Positions 10,786-26,075 of a stretch of DNA of 64,000 nucleotides are shown here, in pieces. Below the pieces are notes generated by a model, which ran no database searches, was not told the origin of the DNA, and saw nothing but the letters and a program-made list of their open reading frames with translations. The translations under genes were made by a program, and so were the position numbers. Each line of letters starts with the position of its first letter. Position 1 is the stretch's first letter. This DNA comes from Cerioporus squamosus (Eukaryota > Basidiomycota > Agaricomycetes > Polyporales > Polyporaceae): NCBI GenBank assembly GCA_022592435.1, contig JABYQS010000036.1, forward strand, positions 1-64,000, written 5' to 3'.

Positions 10786-13700
10786 ATGGCTCCTAAGCGA
10801 CAGAATGACTCTCGTGCCTCCGACGAGCTCTCTGGACGCGAGCGGAAGAAACAGAAGACGGCGATTGCACGGACGATCGCAGTGCAAGAGGCTGGTCTAT
10901 CCAATGCGGTCGCCGGTCCATCCAAGTCAGTGCGGTTTGACAGTAAGCACCGGTGGTTGGCACAGAGAAGGATAGGTCTGAAACCAGAGGTTCTGCAGGT
11001 ATGAAGGGGCTACCGGGCGCATTAGACGTGGAGAGGTTTGCGGAGGTGCGCACGCTTGCACGGTATGTTTCAGTAATGTCACTGAATGGACGGCGTAGTC
11101 AAGGGCATTTGAAATCAATGCCATGCATGAAGCCATGCAGAATGCTCGGTACGTCCCTATGCCAGACAACGTTCAGACAACCTATTCAATCTTCTACAGC
11201 GCGAGCTCGACAAGTCGTGCATGGCAGCAATTGCCAAGACACCTACGCCGGCGAGCAGCCAGCCACGACGTCCGTCGTGTGCCTCTGAGGTTGCGGGACA
11301 AGGCTCGTGCTGAGGCATGTACCACATAGCTTGGTCACTATCCGACATAGATCGATAAAACGCTTTTGGTCCGTAAACCCAGATGGATCCCGCTCGCAAG
11401 ACAGCACTAGGTCGAAACCACCCCAAGCTTGGAAAGCTGAGGAGAGTTAAGCGGACGATCGAACTGCTCAGACGGCAGGGTAAGACAAACGCGTCTTGCG
11501 CCTGCTGGTTATCTGATGAAGCGGGATTGCAGCGGACAAGACATGGCTCGAGACTCACATTTGGCATGCAAAACGGATGCACATGGAGCACATGTGGGGC
11601 TACAGATTGGTGGGTCTATATCACAGGTTGAGTGGATAACGTCCGACGCCTAACACGCCGGTAGGCGGTGACTCCTACAGAGAAGTCTTTCAGGCCATCA
11701 CATCGAGCGTCCGTGCATGGATCAATCCTGCATGACGCGTCTTACTTCGCGACCATCGAGCTAAAGGGGCCGGAGGACCTCCTCCGCAACATCTTAGACA
11801 GCTGTTGTGACTGCCAGGGGCCAAGTATGGGTGCTACAAGGTATGATTTCGTCCCATGCTTAGTCATAGCAAAGCTGACAACGTTCAGGTTCTTGACCGG
11901 TACTCGAGCAGCGGAGACCTACATCTACGGGTACAACAAGTATCCCTACAATCTCATCGGACCCGCAACTGTTCTCTGGCACGCCATCTCTGCAGATGCA
12001 CCATCGGTGATCAAGCGAGGAAGCGGCAAGGGTAAAGGCAAAAGCAATGGGAAGGAGAAGGAGACCCCCTCTACGACCGATGCTCAGCAGCGCACTCGAG
12101 TCGTTTGGATACGTGTACATCCGTCGATCACAGGAGAAGTGCACGATGCCCTTCGACTTTCGGCCTCCTTTGCGCTTGACAAAGCTAAGCAGATAGGGAG
12201 GATTGCAGAGGTCGAGATGGCTGATCTCAGGGAGCACTTCAACGTGTTTGAGATCATGGGCCCGAAGTCCAGTCAGGTCATCAAGGGTGCGTTGCGGCCT
12301 GTCAGTGATCAGCGGGGCGACTTCAAGAAGGTATCTCTTATGTACCACACTATTTGCTTGCAGCTTTGCTCACCTTCGTTCGTGGCAGTTCTGGGATTCT
12401 CTGAGTAGCTTGCAGTCTTCTGGCTCGGTTGCACGGGGCATGGTGATCGGGTTCACTGTACATGACCCGCGATTGAGGTCAGTGGTGCGCTTTGACAATG
12501 GTTCCATGGCGGGCATTGAAGCATGATCTTGCAGCTTTCCTCCGAAGAACGCAAAGCTCAGCATCGATGGCGGACCAACACTTCCACCTGCGTCACAAGT
12601 CTTCCCGTCCGCCGCTCTGGCTCAAAGTCAGATTTGGGACGAACAGACACGGATGGTTTTGAGGAAGCCGCGATATAAGAAGAAAGACCTCGACGAGCGT
12701 CGATCGAATGTACGTTGTTCCTCAAAGTGAAATGTCCGAGCACCTCTCACAGGGCACACAGAACCTCGTCCCAGGCACGCCGCTGAAGTCAGAACGTAAT
12801 GACGACCGAATCCCCGTCCTCCTCATCCAACGCTCCGTCGAGAACGCCGCACTCTCCGCAGACCCTCATTCGCCGCGCCTCATGACCACGACGTCACTCC
12901 ACGGATGGACGCTTATCGTCCCCCAAGGCTGGGGCATGCCATTCCTCTCCTCCCTCATCTACACCGGTACGCGCGTCGGCGGGCAGCGGGAGCGCCAGAC
13001 GCAAGCCTTCGAAGCCGGCTGCGCGTACTTCCCGCGCGACATTCCCGCAACGCAGGCGTACGACGACTACGCCGAGGACAGGGCGGACGACGAGCGCGAC
13101 TCGTGGGGTCGCAAGCCCCCGGCGAAGCGACCCAACTACGACAAACTGGGCACGCGAAGCCCGTGGCGTCCGGACTGGGGCGTCGTCCTGGGGATCGAGG
13201 AGCCACCTAAGCCGCAGGAGCTGGAGAACTTTGTGGATACGCAGAGGGACGCGGACGCTATGGTTGTCGATGCTACTGCCCCAAGCATGACGACTGGGAT
13301 CAATGCAGGCCGGGACCAGAAGGTCGAGCAGTGGCTGCTCCGTGGACCGGACGTGCCCGCGATCGTAGCGGAGATCTCGTCGATGCTGAGCCCCGCGACG
13401 GGGTTGCTCCTACAGGTCAACAAAGCACGGACGAAGCGGAAGCTCGACCCGCTCAAGGCAGACTCGCGTGCTGAGGACCTGCTCAAGGGTGCCCTTGTCA
13501 ATGTCGGCATCACTCTGCTGGGCCGCGGATGTCCGGACGACATGGCGGTGATATATCGCGTGGAGGATGAGGAGGCGAAGGCGTGGATGGCGGCAGACGC
13601 GAAGCGGAAGAAGGGGCTCTCGTTGGTCCACGATGGTCCTGACGAGACCGAGGTGCGTTGAATGCATGGTGTTCCGGATCGCTCTAATAAGACTGACAAC

Positions 13701-13993
13701 ATCATCCTAGCTGTCGCAAGCCCCGGGTTCATCTGACGCGGTAATCGGGTATGTAACGTCAGGCAGCTTCTCGCTTTCACTCGGCGAAGGACATGCGGTT
13801 GGCGCGGTGCCTCTGGCCCAGTACCTGGAGCTTCAGAAGCAATCTCAGAGGCGAGCATCTCCAGGTCATTGTCCCCAACATTGCCCGAGGCTGACGTTTG
13901 TTCAGGTTGCGAAAAGACTCTAAGCTACTAGTCAAGCTGAGGAACCGTGACGACACGATCTGTCGCGCAGCGTACCTCGAGCTCCTCCACTGA
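10786..13993 (+). CDS. POP1: POP1, RNase P/RNase MRP protein subunit
   Basis: Starts MAPKRQNDSRASDELSG and ends LLH-stop at 13993, with roughly ten short introns. The N-terminal POP1 domain is clear: LPGALDVERFAEVRTLA, a basic RRRAASHDVRRVPLRLR, then KLRRVKRTIELLRRQG and the highly conserved WLETHIWHAKRMHM. The middle POPLD domain follows (GWTLIVPQGWGMPFLSSLIY, then GQRERQTQAFEAGCAYFPRD), and the C-terminal domain ends with a glycine-rich beta strand region (VIGYVTSGSFSLSLGEG). POP1 is the largest protein subunit shared by nuclear RNase P (tRNA 5' processing) and RNase MRP (rRNA processing) and scaffolds the RNA. One junction (11315-11382) appears to be a GC-AG intron. A Lys/Gly-rich low-complexity insert (GKGKGKSNGKEKE) sits in the middle. 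Confidence 0.95.
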
Positions 13994-14258
13994 GAGTTGC
14001 AGTCGAGTCGGAGCATGCGGATTAGCGGTGCGATTGGGGGCACGCCTTGTATAGATACACTAGTCGACCGGGACTTTTCTACAATGCGGGTTGGGAGACA
14101 AATGCCAAGAAGTGAGGAGACAGAAGGACGAAGTAATGATGCGATGCGAGCAATGGGTGGCACTGGCAGAAGACGTGATGCAGCAGTTGACCGTGGCAGA
14201 GGAGAGGATCAGACGTGGCAGACGAAGACCATCCTGAGACTGAGTACGACGATGAAGA

Positions 14259-15684
14259 TCAACTGAGCTTCCATCGCTCGAGCGCGCCCTGTATCAGCCG
14301 CGCCATGTCCTCCTTTGCCTGCTTCTTCGCACTGTCCGTGATGCCCTCGAGCGCATCGAGCTCCTCGGGCGACGTCTTGAGCGGGTTGAACTCGAGCACG
14401 TGTCCGTCTCTCGTCTGCACCGAGACAAGCGCAGAGAACGAGGGGCCACCGAAGGGGTCCTCGAGCGAGGAGGACGCCCGCTCGTGAATGGTGCTCCCCT
14501 TCCACACGTTCGGCTGCGAATCCGACTCTACGAGCGTCGCCTGCGAAGCCGATCGTGAGTGGCCGCCTTGCGAACTTGACCCGGACACCCCCAGGTGCGA
14601 GGACGACGACGCGGAGCGGACGATGATGCTCCGCTGCTTCTTCAGTGTCTTTCCTCCGCCCGCTCCCAGACCGTGTCCGAGTCCCGCTGCACGGATGCCG
14701 TCTTTGCCGTCGGGAGCATCTGGGTCGCCCTCTGCGACGGCTTTGAACCAGTTCTTGAGGTCGAGCTGGTACGGGTTGGCGAGAGGCGAACCGTTCACGC
14801 TGAGCATGTTTTCATTCTTGCGGGGCCAGCGTGGATGATTTGTTTCGGAGGGCAGGACGGGGTTGAATGTGGATGAAGAGGGGACTCGGGCGGCGGGGCG
14901 GGCGGTTTGAGACGGTTTAGTGGGTGAAGCGAAGCGGGACGGTGTCCGAGGGAAGCCCAACGGCTTGGATGCGCCCTTCTGGGGACTTGGCGAGGCTGCG
15001 CCAGACGGCATGCGTGATACAGTACGTGTCTATGGACAGTACAAGTCTGAGCAAGCGCCCCGAGGCAAGTAGCACGACAACAGGCGCATTACCTTTGCTG
15101 GGGTCTTGGTGATTGGGAGTCGCGACTTCTGCGCTGTCGAAGGCGCAGGCTGGGACACGGGTTTCTTCTTGGGAGTAGCAGCAACCATACGAGCTACAGA
15201 GGAGATTAGCCCCCACGTCTCGGCGCAGCCGGACCCTCCTACCGTTCTTGATGCCTCTCGAGCCCTCCACCTCTTGCACCCCCTTCACCAGCTTCTCCTC
15301 CGACTCCTGGCTCTCGACCCACTTGCGTTTCCGCGTCCCAAGGTCAATCGTTGCGTCCTCGCTGCCGAGGAGCTCGCGGTTCCGGCCCTTGACGGCAGCC
15401 TGGATGTCCCCGTTGTACTTGACGAACTCGCGGAGGGTGACGTCGCGCACGATGCGCGGCATGCGCAGGATGAGGCTCTCCTGGTGCCGCCGGAAGTTCT
15501 CGAGCACATCCGCCAGCCACTCTTCGAACTGGCGCGTCTTGTGTGCCACTGCAGGCGCGTGTGGGGTCGGTGTCTGCGTCTGGACGCAAGGATGGGTGAG
15601 AAGAACACTGACCTTCGAGGTCGAGGTTCGCGAGGAGCTGTTCTTTCTCCTCGTCGCTGTACTTCGAGTTCGAGAGCTGGACAT
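14259..15684 (-). CDS. Borealin-like chromosomal passenger complex subunit
   Basis: Exons run from about 15684 to 15613, from 15547 onward, and two or more further exons to the stop at 14259. The N-terminal Nbl1/Borealin helix is unmistakable: YSDEEKEQLLANLDLE followed across a 65-bp intron by VAHKTRQFEEWLADVLENF and LREFVKYNGDIQAAVKGRN. The middle is basic and Ser/Pro-rich with SPTK/TPSR-like possible CDK/Aurora sites, and the C-terminus holds a conserved block (FSALVSVQTRDGHVLEFNPL to LIQGALERWKLS). Borealin binds survivin and INCENP and brings Aurora B to centromeres. The domain frame has no in-frame ATG before an upstream stop; the ATG at 15684 is one base out of phase. Either a base is missing, or there is an unseen upstream exon or non-AUG start. 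Confidence 0.82.
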
Positions 15685-15930
15685 CGTGTGGGGTGGGCCG
15701 GGGCGGGAGGAGCGGGAAGGCAGGGACGGCGGGCGGGCGTTGCGACTCCGAGTGACGGTGTGGTTGAGTTGAGACGCGAAGCAACTTGAGCCACCGCGCC
15801 GTTTACGCGCGCGGCCGAGATCACGTGGGCCTGTACTTTTCTCCTCCTGCCTTCTCAGTACTCAGGCCAGTCTCAGGCCGACTGCTGCTCAGGCTTCGAG
15901 GGTTGTCTTCCAGGACCCCGACTCTTCGCC

Positions 15931-17114
15931 ATGCCTCTTGACGGCCATGCACATCTCGTCCGCCAAGGGTGGTCAGGAAAGGGCAACGGCCTCCGCCAGG
16001 GTGCGATCGCGAAACCCGTAACGATCATTCAGAAGAAAACCCTCGCAGGCATTGGGAAGGACCGCGACGAGGCGTTCCCGTTCTGGGACCAGTGCGTCTC
16101 CCATTCCTCATCGTACATGCGTATCCTCATTGCTCTGCCAGTGTGTTCCAAGCTGCATCGGTCAGCATACAGCTGAAATTGCACGACTCCGACAACGAAT
16201 CTGTACGTTGGTATCTATCGTCCATCTCAAACAGCTTCGCTGACCATGTCCACGAAACGCAGGATGGGGAGAGCTCGGGTGCGACACCCGCGCTGGAGCT
16301 CAAACGGACGAGCACCGGCATCATCTCCCACCGCCGCCCCACCACGGGCACCCCCGCCCTCTCCGGAACGACTACGCCCTCAGACTCCCTGGCAAGTGCG
16401 AGTGGGAGCAGCACCCCGCGATTGAACGTCATGGCGGCCGCGAAACAGCAGGCCGCGCGGACACTGCTCTACTCGATGTTCTACCGTGGCCCGGTTCTTG
16501 CTACGGAGGATGAGAAGACGTCCGGTGAGGAGAGTGCGAATGGGGCTGGGCCGTCTGCTTCGTCGTCGGCGTCGTTCTCGGACGGAGAAAGCGACAAGGA
16601 TCACGAGGGAGAGGAGACAGAAAGAAAGAAGGGCAAGAAGCGGAAAGCGGGAAAGAAGGACGGAGATGCCGATGCGGACAAGCGGGAGAGGAAGCGGCGG
16701 AAGAGAGAGGCGAAGGAGAAGAAAGAGCGGAGGAGCAGCAAGACGAAGGGCAAAGAGCGGGCGACTGAGGACTCAGACGATTCAGACGAGGAGGGTGCAG
16801 ATGAGCTGCAGGACTCGAAGGCCGCGAAGGCGGCAAGAAAAGCGGAAAAGGCGGAGAGGAAGAGGCGGAGAGAGGAGAAGCGGGCTCGTAAGGATGAGAA
16901 GCGGAAACGGCGGGCTGAGCGGGAGGCGCGGGCACAGGAGGAGGACCCCGACGGAGGAGAGGACAAGGACGGCCCCGGGAACGAGAACGAGGACACGCCC
17001 GTTGTGAGTGCGCCAGCTCTCGAATCTCTGGAGCCGAAGAAATCGAAGAAGTCCAAACGGACATCGGAGTCGTCTCACTCACGGAGAGCCAAGAAAAAGG
17101 CGAAGAAGTCGTGA
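15931..17114 (+). CDS. TMA23/GPATCH4-like G-patch nucleolar protein
   Basis: Three exons, 15931-16091, 16142-16202 and 16263-17114. The N-terminal G-patch reads MPLDGHAHLVRQGWSGKGNG then LRQGAIAKPVTIIQKKTLAG and DEAFPFWDHVF, the pattern of yeast Tma23 and metazoan GPATCH4. A Ser/Thr-rich linker follows, then a very long Lys/Arg/Glu tail (for example KKGKKRKAGKKDG, ERKRRKREAKEKKERR) typical of nucleolar ribosome-biogenesis factors. G-patch proteins activate DEAH helicases such as Prp43/DHX15, which is the likely role here. It is divergent from the Borealin gene, with about 250 bp between them as a shared promoter. Confidence 0.83.
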
Positions 17115-17312
17115 TAAGTACATTTCGCTGTGGAACACACTGCATATCCGACTTCCTGTGGATAGACTCATAATCGGCATGCACGCGTATGTCTGGATCC
17201 TACACAACGCTATCGTACAACATGGGGAGAAGCCACCCATCACTTCGTGCCTCTTCGTGCTCCTTTGCACACTCACTCGAACGTCACCTTGTTCTAACCG
17301 CACGGTTGGCTG

Positions 17313-17794
17313 TCAATACCTGCAAGTCGAGCATTTATGCGGATGCCGCACCTTATAGAACGCGACGTATCCCTTGATATTGTTCGCCTTTTCCTTGGTC
17401 TCCGGGTAGTACCTATGGACACAGTGACACAATGGTGAGTTGCGTTGAACAGGTAATCGTTTGGAGCGCATACCAGGCGACGTCGTTGACTTCGGTCTTG
17501 CCGCCAATCGTGGCGTTGTAGTATGAAGCAACCCTACATAGTGCAATGTCTCTCAGTTCGCGCAGGTACAACAGTTCCTCCCAAAGGTATCTACCCTTTC
17601 CATGGGCAAGTAGTGCTGCATCGGATATCGATCAGCTCCAGCTCCTGCGTGCTGAGCGGTCCTCACTCACTGGGTGGACGAGTCGGACAGGGCGTCCTTG
17701 TTCACGGCCTCGGGAGGGAAGTAGTGGTTCCCCTCTACGACGACGGTCTTGTCGGACTCGGCGAGGACGGTGCCGTTCAAAGTGACTTAACCAT
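17313..17794 (-). CDS. DUF427-domain protein
   Basis: Four exons encode the compact DUF427 fold: VTLNGTVLAESDKTVVVEGN, HYFPPEAVNKDALSDSST, CPWKG, SYYNATIGGKTEVNDVAW and YYPETKEKANNIKGYVAFYK. The family is about 90-100 residues, widespread in fungi and bacteria, and lacks a proven biochemical function. The ATG at 17792-17794 encodes M-V-K, but the next codon of the domain (V-T-L-N) is one base out of phase: the sequence has one G where two are expected (around 17785). This is either an assembly indel, a real frameshift, or a hidden first intron. After FYK the frame reads on through a short VRHPHKCS tail, which may instead be an intron. Confidence 0.72.
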
Positions 17795-18240
17795 TGCGAC
17801 TGTGATGTGGTGGGGATGGGAAATATTGTGAGGGAAGGGTTGGACAGAAGCTACTTATATGTATGCTCACGTTAGACCTGCATTAGAGTTCCCCATGGGG
17901 TTCTCCGCGAGCGATAAATACATCTGAGTAAGCCTTGCTCACAGGCTTAGCAAGCCCTAGCTACGGCCACTGTGCAATGCAGACAGCGACTTCAGATGCA
18001 TATGCCGGCATAGAGATTGGCATGGCGGGAGACGCGTGCATAGCGGTGAGGTCAGAATTGTGGAATTGGGCGCCTGCGGGAGGAACCGGGGCCTGGGTCC
18101 TGTGCGTTTGCTGAAGCGTTCCCCACAAGTCAGTCGAATACAGATATCTCCAACTTGCTTTCTCTCCGCCGCCGACCACATCACGCAGTAGTGTCTCTTC
18201 TCCGCTCTCGCCGCGTTGTTTGCGGCCTCATCCTCGAGGG
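17795..18240. other. Divergent promoter region
   Basis: Spacer between the minus-strand DUF427 gene and the plus-strand mitochondrial carrier, with no independent gene visible. Confidence 0.5.
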
Positions 18241-19800
18241 ATGCCTTCGCGCAGCGCAAACAGCATGATCGGTGAGCTTTATGACCCCACACGACCAAGA
18301 AATCAATTCTCATCATCCCCACCTCCTCGTCATGCCTCGCTTCGTCCTCGGCCTTCAGCTGGCGCGGGAGGCGGCCTCGTCGCCAGCGTCGCGACCTGCC
18401 CGCTGGACGTTATCAAGACAAAGCTTCAGGCCCAGCGTGCCGTCCACGGACACAAGTCCTACGAGGGTGTGGTCGGTGAGGGGTTTAACGCTCGCCTGCA
18501 ACGGCGCGCCTCTCTCCTTGTGTAGAACCCGGGCTCAACGTACGTCCTGCTCCCCTCTCGTCCCCCAGGGACTTTCAAAACCATCCTCAAGCACGACGGC
18601 ATCCGTGGCCTCTATCGCGGGCTCGGCCCCACCATCCTTGGATATCTACCCACCTGGGCCATCTACTTCGCGGTGTACGACGGCATCAAGAGGCATTTCG
18701 GGGAGAAGCCCGTGAGCGAGATCGAGGGCGTCCGACACGTCTATCCCGCAGCGCAGGTCAAGGGCTACCAGCCGCTCGCACGAGAGCATCCATGGACATT
18801 GCATATATTATCTGCTATGACGGCGGGCGCAACAAGCACTATCTGTACTAATCCTCTATGGGTCATCAAGACGCGTTTCATGGTACGTTGTTCCCGTCAT
18901 GCTCTTCCTGGTCCTCCAGTGCGAATTGCCGCGCGTTGCAGACACAACCACGAGAAGAACTGCGATACAAACATACTCTAGACGCGGCCTTGACTATCTA
19001 TCGGACGGAAGGCTACAGCGCCTTCTTCCGTGGCCTACTCCCCAGTCTACTGGGGATCACGCACGTCGCAGTGCAATTTCCACTATATGAACACCTCAAA
19101 CAGCTATCCGGTGAGTGCCAGTTCTTCTTGCGCACCCCCAATTCTCCGTGTTCCATGCTCTCCTGCGCCACCGCCGCCACGCCTTGTTGTCCCCTATCGT
19201 TCCGCATGGTACTCATCACCAAGTGCAGCTCGCGGACAGTCGGAACCCTTGTCCTGGGAGCAGATCCTCGCATGTTCTGCAGTAGCCAAGATGACCGCGT
19301 CAATCGTGACGTACCCGCACGAGGTCGTGCGCACGCGGCTACAGACGGAGAAGCGGCCTTTGTCGATGAGCGGGCTGGACGGGAGCGACTCCGGGCGGCG
19401 TCCACACGGCGGGATCATACGGACGACGAAACATATCATCTCGCACGAGGGCTGGCGCGCACTCTACCGCGGGCTGTCCGTGAACCTCGTCAGGACCGTG
19501 CCGAACAGCGCGGTGACGATGCTGACGTGAGTCTCTCTTTGTTCTTTTCTTTGCGTATGTCACTTCACGCACGCTTCACCCGCTTTTCTCTTTCAATTGC
19601 GTCTCGTTCGTTTCTGCCGCCCTCCGTCTGTTCTCGGATCGCTGTGGACGGAGCGGAGTTTTTTTTTTCTGCGTCTCATCGTCGTTTTGTCTTGGGGGCG
19701 GAGTGAACCGGGCTGACTCATTTACGTGTGCTTCGCGTTGTTCGGACACAGATACGAGATGCTCGTGCGCTACCTCAACCAGCGATCCGGCTTTTCATGA
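18241..19800 (+). CDS. Mitochondrial carrier, NAD+/pyrimidine-nucleotide type (YIA6/NDT1-RIM2 group)
   Basis: Start MPSRSANSM at 18241 and stop TGA at 19798-19800, with six introns whose phases all agree. The three solute-carrier repeats are complete: signature motifs CPLDVIKTKLQAQ, NPLWVIKTRFM and YPHEVVRTRLQTE, each followed by the second-half motif (GLYRGLGPTILGYLPTWAIY, FFRGLLPSLLGITHVAVQF, ALYRGLSVNLVRTVPNSAV). The tryptophan in the second signature (NPLW) and the GYLPTW-I-YF stretch in helix 2 are seen in the NAD+ carriers Yia6/Yea6 and the pyrimidine carriers Rim2/SLC25A33/36. It should sit in the inner mitochondrial membrane and import NAD+ or pyrimidine nucleotides; the sequence alone does not separate these substrates. 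Confidence 0.9.
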
Positions 19801-20822
19801 CACGACCCGAGCTCGGAGGCTGAGGCTTAGGCCTGAGGCTCGGCGGGCAGCACGCGGCCAGGACGGACGCTTCTGTTTGCCTACATGGACATTACTGGCG
19901 TCACGACCACGCTACCTACCTATAGAAGGACGAGAGAGAGAGAGTTCAGAGTCCAGACTCAGAGGGGCGGAAGGGAGGGAGATGGCGCGTGCGCGGCTGG
20001 GGGAGAGCCAATGCTGTATCATATACCACACGTTCCTTTCGTAATTGCTCGTGTACTGAGTATGCGCTCGTCCCGCCTCGCCGGGAGAGAGCTTGTAGGT
20101 GCTGTAATACCGCATGCCTTTTCTATTCCGTTTGTGCGTCCGAATGTTGGGCTATCGCAGAAGGCTACCGGCCGGGACCTCTTAAATCGCCGGGATGGTG
20201 CTGACGTCCGGATCTGCCTGGCATGCGAATAGCAATGTCTGCGTTCGAACGCAGACCCATAGATTACTTCCCCAAAGTCTACTAGTGGTACATACTACAG
20301 CTGGGCGGATGGAGTAGGGCGCTAGTTACGTTCGTGGTCATACCAAGTACTTGACAATGAGCGCACTGCGATGCTTCGAGAGAATAAAGAACTGAGAGGG
20401 TAATGCAAGTGGTGGTGCGAGGGGTTGCGAGTGGGCTACAGGGATATCGCGGATGGCGAGACGAAACAAAGGAGGGAATCGAGGATACTGTGTATTGTGT
20501 GGAGAAATGGGGGTAACAGACCAATACCAGACAGGCATGGGTACGCAGAACTGGGGAACTGGAACACCGCGAGCCGATGTAGCGAGTGCGAGGCAGAAAG
20601 GGGAGGGAAGGATCCATGAGTCAGACAGTCCGACACCCGAGGCTCCAACGGCTGCCCAGACTTGAAAAGCAACGTAAGAACGCCCGAGCCTACATACAGC
20701 GGCCGAACGGTCGATGGTAGAACTACATATATGCAGGAAGAGACATACGGTAGAATACACGGTACACGGGTACACAGGACAGCTTGTCACCAGGACGCGT
20801 TGCTGCAGACACAGGCTCCGGC
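19801..20822. other. Convergent 3' region, no gene recognised
   Basis: Lies between convergent genes (carrier and VWA protein). It contains a short GA repeat near 19930 and otherwise no protein-like frame. Confidence 0.5.
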
Positions 20823-22593
20823 TCACATGCGAGTGCTTCTCCATGCGCTTTGCATCGCGATGCGTCGCGCCTGTAAATCGAGGTAGCACTGGTCAGCGGT
20901 GGGTTTCTGTGGGCAACGTGGCCTGCGCACCTGATCGAGAGTAATGGAATCCTCTCGGAGCTCGACCCGCTGCTTGCCGTTGTCCTCATCCTCGTCATCG
21001 TCATCGTCGAACGTCGCCGTCCGCCCGTTACTCCGCACAGCGCCAAACGCTGCCTTCCCGCCTGCTAGCGAGAACGGCGTGGACTGCACGGCTGTCCCGA
21101 ACACACTCGCTGTTGGGGCTGCGCCGAATGCCTTGAAGTCTGTGACGACCTTCCGCGGTGGCGACGACGGCGTAGGCTTGGTTGGAGATGCCGGCTTCTC
21201 CGCGGGGCGGGCTGGGAGATAAGGCGAACTGTAGTAGGAGCTTCGTGAAGAGGACATCCTCGCATGGAGGTACTTGTCGGTGAATCGGGTGCCAGGTACC
21301 TGTGACGTGAAGGGTCAATGATCACGCCGCACCGTGTTCTCTGAGAAGTAATAGTCGTACCCTCTTCAGATGTGGCCGTGCTTCTGCGAGGTTACTGGCC
21401 TGCATGTACACGTTGACGTTGTGCTTCGCTTCTTCGGAATCCCGATAGATGCTCTCGATGACAACCTTCTTCGTGCTCTCGTTTCGGAGGAGGAGCCGCT
21501 CGTGTAGCTCGCGTGCAACATCATCCACGCTCTCGTTGTTTCCCAGTATCCGTTGGGACACCGCCTGACCAACCTCGCGCACAAGACGCTCCATATCGAG
21601 GTTCTCCAGGACGCTGCCCACGATGGCGTGCGTCAGAAGGTCTGCGGTTGTTAGCGGTAGCATAAGACCAGACGTGATGTTGGTCAACGCTTGGTAGAAG
21701 TCGGTCGCATACTGCAGGAGCCGTCAGCCTACGTCGGGACGGATCTTACAAAGACAACTTACGGAGTAGCCGCTCAGTGCAGGCTCGCAGGCAACAAAGA
21801 ACTATCTCGTGTGAGCGGACGATGTGCAACCACAAGACCGAAACAACGCACCAGAGTGATACCCTTGCTCGCCATAAGCCGTGCGACTTGCAGAGGATCA
21901 TTCCCATCAGGAGATCCCTCATCGAATCCTACATACCTCAGTTAAGGTCCGCGTACCAGTGGATGCAAGCAGGCGTATGTTTACCATCTCCATACTCCCC
22001 GATACCATGCGGAGGTGCATCCGCGATGAGAACGATCATCTTGCTCGCGTTCGGTCTCCAGTCCATGTTCAGCGCCTCGGCGAGTGCAGCAGTGACGGCC
22101 TCGGGGCCGTCCCCGCCGCCCGAGGCGTACAGGCTCGAGAGGTTCTTGTGCACGTACGAGATGTCCGAGGAGAAGCCAAAGTTCTTGGTCACGTACGTGT
22201 GGTCCTGCGGCGGGTGGTCGCGGTACGCGACGAGGCCGATGCGCAGGTCCTCGCGCGTCTGCAGCTTCCCCGACTCGTAGATGTGGTTGCAGATCTCCTC
22301 AATGTTCTTCGTCGCGGACGCGATGTAGCTGCCCTGGCTGCCCGTGCAGTCCTGCACGAAGACGAGGTCACTGCGGACGGTGTTAGTCGTGAGCTACAGC
22401 ACCCGATCCGGGTGATGCATGCCCCCTCCACGAAGCTCGATGTGAAGGAGCCGTGTACGTACAGCATCTTCCGCCCATCGTCCAGTACCTGAGGAGGGAC
22501 CTGAGGAGCTTGCTGGGGCTCGAATGCAGGCTGCAGGTCGGGTTGGGGCGCGAAGGCGGGTGCACCGCCGGACATGTCCATGTCTTCATCCAT
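20823..22593 (-). CDS. VWA-domain protein (uncharacterised, vWA-kinase-like)
   Basis: Start MDEDMDMSGG at 22593 and stop at 20823-20825; at least five introns. After a Pro/Gln-rich N-terminus comes a von Willebrand factor A domain: LDLVFVQDCTGSQGSYI holds the MIDAS D-x-T-x-S motif, followed by LRIGLVAYRDHPPQD, then ASGGGDGPEAVTAAL (third MIDAS element) and SKMIVLIADAPPHGIGEYGD. This layout matches the VWA domain of Dictyostelium VwkA-type proteins, but no alpha-kinase domain follows. The C-terminal half has a helical region (VGQAVSQRILGNNES to VVIESIYRDSEEAKHNVNVY) and a Ser/Pro-rich tail with an acidic DDDDDEDEDN block. The last intron (ending GATTTACAG) lies within a continuous frame. Metal-dependent protein binding is the only function supported. 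Confidence 0.82.
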
Positions 22594-22962
22594 AGTTCGT
22601 AATCGTCGTGAAAGGGGTTGCGTTCAGTTGTCCAATATGTATATCGTGCAAGATGCGGCGCGTGCGGTCGTACTAGTTGCAAGAAACAAGGTGTGGTCAG
22701 GCAGTAGATGGTGGGCTGAGGAAAGAAGTGTATTGGCGAGGAGGACTATCGTAGCCCTGTGTTGGTTGTTGACGCCACGCCCTCGCCGTGCTCGATTATC
22801 GGATCTAGCCGATTGTCACTGTCACCACTTCCTGCTTGTCCGCACCCTCACGCAGTGGAATTTCGCAAGGAAGTAGTCGAAAGCTGACATGCATAAGGCG
22901 TGCAGCATGTAGCGCAAGCAGCAGAGCGAGTCTCTACCAAATAGTACCAACGTGGTCACGAG
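22594..22962. other. Intergenic spacer
   Basis: Between the start of the VWA gene and the stop of the GEM1 gene, both on the minus strand. It holds the VWA promoter and the GEM1 3' end; no gene is seen. Confidence 0.5.

Positions 22963-26075
<3,113 letters not shown>

Noticed and set aside
13136..13858. 240-codon minus-strand frame
   Set aside because: It is the antisense of the conserved POP1 coding sequence in GC-rich DNA.
16501..17184. 227-codon minus-strand frame rich in Ser and Pro
   Set aside because: It mirrors the Lys/Arg/Glu-rich tail of the TMA23-like protein on the other strand.
17957..18322. 121-codon minus-strand frame with clustered cysteines
   Set aside because: It overlaps the first exon and first intron of the conserved mitochondrial carrier and has no splice partner.
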